A stretch of DNA of 64,000 nucleotides, taken from the NCBI RefSeq assembly GCF_000499845.2, contig NC_023751.2:26856455-26920454 (forward strand), written 5' to 3'. Below, in pieces: positions 60,286 through 64,000 of the stretch (positions are counted from its first letter, which is position 1; each line of letters begins with the position of its first letter). Both the position numbers and the translations under genes were made by a program. The DNA is from Phaseolus vulgaris (lineage: Eukaryota > Streptophyta > Magnoliopsida > Fabales > Fabaceae). Below the pieces are notes generated by a model, which worked only from the letters and a program-made list of their open reading frames with translations, did no database searches and had not been told where the DNA came from.

Positions 60286-60954
60286 TAAAATTACAATTTA
60301 TTCAATGACTATTATATTGATCTGCAACCATAATCTGCAACCATAATTTTGTGTATATGTACCGTATTTAATATAACATAATTAAAAAGACTATAAACTT
60401 ATCTTTTTCCATACAATTTTATAAATATTTTAAATAAAAATAAAAATATCTACATTATATGTTTTGTGCATCTCACGAGTCAAAACTATCATTTTTTAGA
60501 ATGAAAGTTTAGTTAAACTCAATTATTTTAGTACTTCGCAGTGCAAAACAATGTTTATTTACGACTTCTCCAATAAATATATATATATATATATATATTT
60601 ATTTATTTATTAGAGTACATTCTCTACCTTTTATTAAAACTCATCAAGTTTCGTTTAGTGGTTTTCTTTATCAACAACCGTTTAGTGGTGGATTAAGATA
60701 TCACTTTTATATATCTCATTTATATAAATAACAATAAAAAAAGAAAAGTATTTAAAAAAGAGTTATGTTTTATTAATCAGATAATTATTATATATTTATT
60801 AAAATAATTGAGTACTCTATTTATGGAACACATAAAAAAAATAAAAAAAAATAATGATCAACTGCACTTTGAACATAATCAAGTTGTATTACACTCTCAG
60901 TTAGTTTTGAGTACCATTTCTTACTTGTCTGCTTTAATTTATATAAAGATTTTT
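60286..60954. other. Intergenic, AT-rich
   Basis: Holds a short tandem duplication (atctgcaaccata twice, about 60,320-60,345) and an (AT)n run at about 60,575-60,597. No gene. Confidence 0.35.
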
Positions 60955-61300
60955 CTTAGTTTACACATTTGTCCTTAATGAGAAGGACTAAGGTCAGTGG
61001 GATGAGTCATGCAAATTTTTTCATCAAGGTCATCACAAAGAAAGACATTATTCACATTTAGTTGATGAAACATTCATCTCTTAGCTCTTGCTAAAGATAG
61101 AATAAACTCAATGGTACGTAATAATTTTAACTATTGGAGAGAAAGTCTCAAAATAATCAATATCTTTAGTTTGAGTATATCTCTAGACAACAAAATGAGC
61201 TTTGTACCTATCAATAGTGTCGTCTAATTTATGCTTAGCTTAAAAAATATATTTACACCTAATAGGATGCTATTCTAAGAGGCAACTTTATTGCACAAAA
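60955..61300 (-). pseudogene. Ty1-copia reverse-transcriptase fragment, decayed
   Basis: The minus strand from about 61,260 encodes pieces of the copia RT domain in order: GCKYIF, a Lys/Arg-rich KHKLDDTIDRYKAHFVV, then YTQTKDIDYFETFSPIVKI, and, after a frameshift, a worn version of the leucine-rich and HQL(D/N)VNNAFL segments ending near 60,960 (EKICMTHPTDL). Stops and frame changes are present, and the catalytic YVDD region is not seen. No LTR was found beside it. Confidence 0.65.
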
Positions 61301-64000
61301 ATGAGAATTGTTTCTCCATTTGGATGGTCTTATCGTGGTGAAAGAATAAGGAGTAGCAACAAAATTGGTCCAAAACTTGTAAAAGCTCTCATATCATATC
61401 AATTTTATATATTTCATTTAGAGAAAGAAATAATATATAAAAAAAACAAAAAAAAAACTATATTTTTTTTATAAAGTTTTCGTGTTAGGCATCACTATGC
61501 AACTTGATATATCAACTAAGCTGACACCTCAAGTAACAACAATCATCTGCCATTACATAAAAAAAAAATATTATTAAAAAAAAATACAAAAAATACAAAA
61601 ATATAAGGAAATTAGACCAAAACCCATATGTTAATAAAAAAAAACTATGTTTTATTAATAAGATAATTGTTACACACCTATTCAGATAATTGAGTACAAT
61701 ATTTATAGAATATATATAAAAAAAAACAAAAAGAAAAACTTGATACAAGTTAACCGATGTAATTATATCTGACAAACTAAAATATTCATATCATCTAATA
61801 ATTATAAATAAAATTTTAAATTCATATTCTGGTGATTGTAAAATATATACTTTTCATTAAATAATTTTATACGTTTTATAATTAAATACTAAATAATTTA
61901 AGAAAAAAAATAGTAAGACCATGAAAGATGGGTTAAAATAGCAAAGCTTTTCAACAATTGATCTAATAAACTTCCTAATTATTAACTTTAATAATAACTA
62001 TATTAAAAACAACAAATAATGGTTTCTAAGTGGTGGGTAATGTAGTTTTTTTATGCAATAATAATACATTAAGATAATAATTTGATATTTTCTTACAATA
62101 TTATTTTTCTAATACAGTAATATATTTTATTTACCGTTTAAGTTAAAGTTTGCGAAAATGTAACGAACTAGAGTCCAATACCTCACATTGACCGAAATAT
62201 GTGCATTCATTTCAGCATGTGCGATCCTATATGTCAGGCACATAGTACTAGGGCTATTTTTATATTTCACTTTGGGGTAAGTACGTTTTATTATTATTAA
62301 TTTCATATTAAATTAAATTTTATTCTTAAAAATAGTGCAAATTGCAGAAAATAATGTTGTTTTCTTATTAAATCACGATATCATGCTTAAAAAGGAGTAA
62401 CTAAGTTTTAGTATAAAAATATTAGTATTAATCAAATTTATTATTTTTATTTATTTAATTAAATTAATTAATCAATTTTAGCATAATACTTAAATATATG
62501 TTTGGAAATAGGTATTATTTTTTATTTTATTCTTTTAAATACGTCATTTTTTTGTTTTTAATCTTTAGAAATAAATATTTTTTTTGTTTTCAATCGCTAT
62601 TAATATTTCATATTTTATTCTAGTACCCAAAAATATATCACTTCTGTTTTAATTTAAAAAAATATTTTTATTTTAATTCTTATAAATATTATTTTTTTAG
62701 TCATGCTAATGCACGTGTTGAAGTGACACTTTTAAAAACATAAAAATCATGACACAGTTAAGATTAAGAAAGTTAACGCTTAAAATAAATAAAGAAAACA
62801 AAAATAAAAATATGACTAAAACCGAAACACTTATATAATAGAGAGGTCATTAAACATTATATTTACTATAATCTATTTTGTAGAAATAAGTATTGATTTT
62901 ATTTATTTTTTACAAGAATTTGAGGAAAAATATGTTCACAAATTCGGTAGTAATGAGAGCTTGAGAATCTTCCATCAGATTATAATTAAAAATAATAATA
63001 ATTTTACTGAAATATGAACCCGGATCAACACTTTATTCTAAAGTTGACGAACCTACCTAGCTTGACTCACTCACTCTAAGACACAAACACAATCTGCCAG
63101 ACCCAATGGACAAAATATTGAGATACTAAAACTAATCCTAAATACCTTTATAATAATCTAATCTACTTAGTTGCAACAATAGAAGAGTCCATAAAAGGAA
63201 TCTCGTATTAATATAGTTTATCTTTTACCTTCACTCACTTAAACATCACATTCCTTGCATGCCATGTCCCTCTTCTTACTTCAATTTCATTCACCACAAC
63301 TTCACAATCACTAAAGTGATGATATGTTAATCCCACAAAAAGTAAAAAAAAAAACATTCACTTTATAAACTAATAACATAATATTTAATTACATTTAATT
63401 TACTTTTTAATTTTAAATATTATTATATTATTATAATGTAGTGTTAAATATATGTTTTAAGTGTGTGTTGTCAAAGAATTTTTTTCCCAATCATTATATC
63501 CAATCAACACCATCTTCATCTTTGTAAAGCTCATCATATAGCTTCAACCTCAAGGAAACACAAGACTAACTCATCAAATTTTATTCTGTAGGAATAAATA
63601 TTTATTTTTATTAACTTTCACACAAGACTCTCAAAATTAATCCTTAACTTTTTAAACATAAATTCACTCCTAACTAAACATAGATGCCAAAATTAATTCT
63701 CTGTGGCCAGCACAATTTTAGGATAAATGGTACTTGTGTAGATTCAGAGCTTTTAATAAAATAATGAATCCATGAAATTAATAATGATAAAAAGTAGTTG
63801 TGAATTGAGTAAAGGAAAGGAAGGCCCACTACTGGGTTGATGAACAACTAAAGTCAAAAGGGAAGCATCTACAGAACCCGAGCTCAGATTCAACAGTTAG
63901 ACTAATTGTCTGGTTTATCTATTATGTAACTTTACCTAATCCATTCAATACGTCCACTTGACCATTACTATACTATAAACTCATCATGGTTCACTGTGCT
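61301..64000. other. Terminal gene-poor interval
   Basis: AT-rich with poly-A/T runs. Nothing coding recognised; the minus-strand frame at 61,512-61,775 is a phenylalanine/leucine-rich chance product. The right edge gives no sign of a gene entering the window. Confidence 0.4.

Noticed and set aside
1..64000. CRISPR array, operon or bacterial-type system
   Set aside because: The tandem arrays have no unique spacers of constant length, the genes have spliceosomal introns, and the DNA is clearly plant nuclear.

Overview
The window is nuclear DNA of a flowering plant, almost certainly a legume and probably of the Phaseoleae (bean/cowpea/soybean group). This rests on intron-rich plant genes, a strongly AT-rich intergenic background, and repeats I associate with legumes: a TRIM whose LTR begins TGTTGGAGATCCCACATCG, a SIRE-like solo LTR and several CACTA elements. 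The species is inferred, not shown.

Layout. 1-2.6 kb is the 5' end of a minus-strand LTR retrotransposon (LTR, primer-binding site, start of gag). 2.6-33.8 kb has no gene I can support and is a repeat graveyard. It holds three copies of one TRIM (10.8, 15.8 and 18.9 kb; the 15.8 kb copy carries three LTRs inside one target-site duplication), two relics of CACTA TNP2-like transposase (7.2-8.35 and 22.7-25.3 kb, the second split by a 1.13 kb solo LTR), short non-autonomous CACTA-like elements, trinucleotide arrays bordered by inverted tRNA-like sequences, and an array of small palindromes at 32.1-32.4 kb.

Genes. Two look intact, both on the minus strand. 33,822-35,280 encodes a CASP-like membrane protein of the 4A group (3 exons, 274 aa). 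37,910-45,962 encodes an EXECUTER-family plastid protein (11 exons, 645 aa), which belongs to singlet-oxygen signalling. Each has one intron whose only frame-conserving donor is GC. The EXECUTER introns carry LTR-retrotransposon remains in gene orientation (intron 6) and against it (intron 9). Farther right is a broken, intron-containing HMG-box gene fragment (48.0-48.8 kb) between two CACTA-type ends. A SIS3-type RING E3 ligase gene (53.3-58.6 kb, 10 exons, minus) has splice sites that all look usable, but a 1-nt insertion in exon 8 creates a TGA ahead of the RING domain. The last 5 kb is AT-rich, with a non-autonomous CACTA copy and a decayed Ty1-copia reverse-transcriptase fragment.

The genes are not an operon or an evident functional cluster. 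They are independent plant loci separated by transposons. The most unusual signals are the three-LTR TRIM, the SIS3-like lesion, the captured HMGB fragment, the paired GC-AG introns and the inverted tRNA-like/microsatellite structure. I found no CRISPR array, rRNA, bacterial-type gene or obviously new multi-gene system. Exon borders were placed by eye from splice signals, frame and remembered family conservation, without any alignment run.
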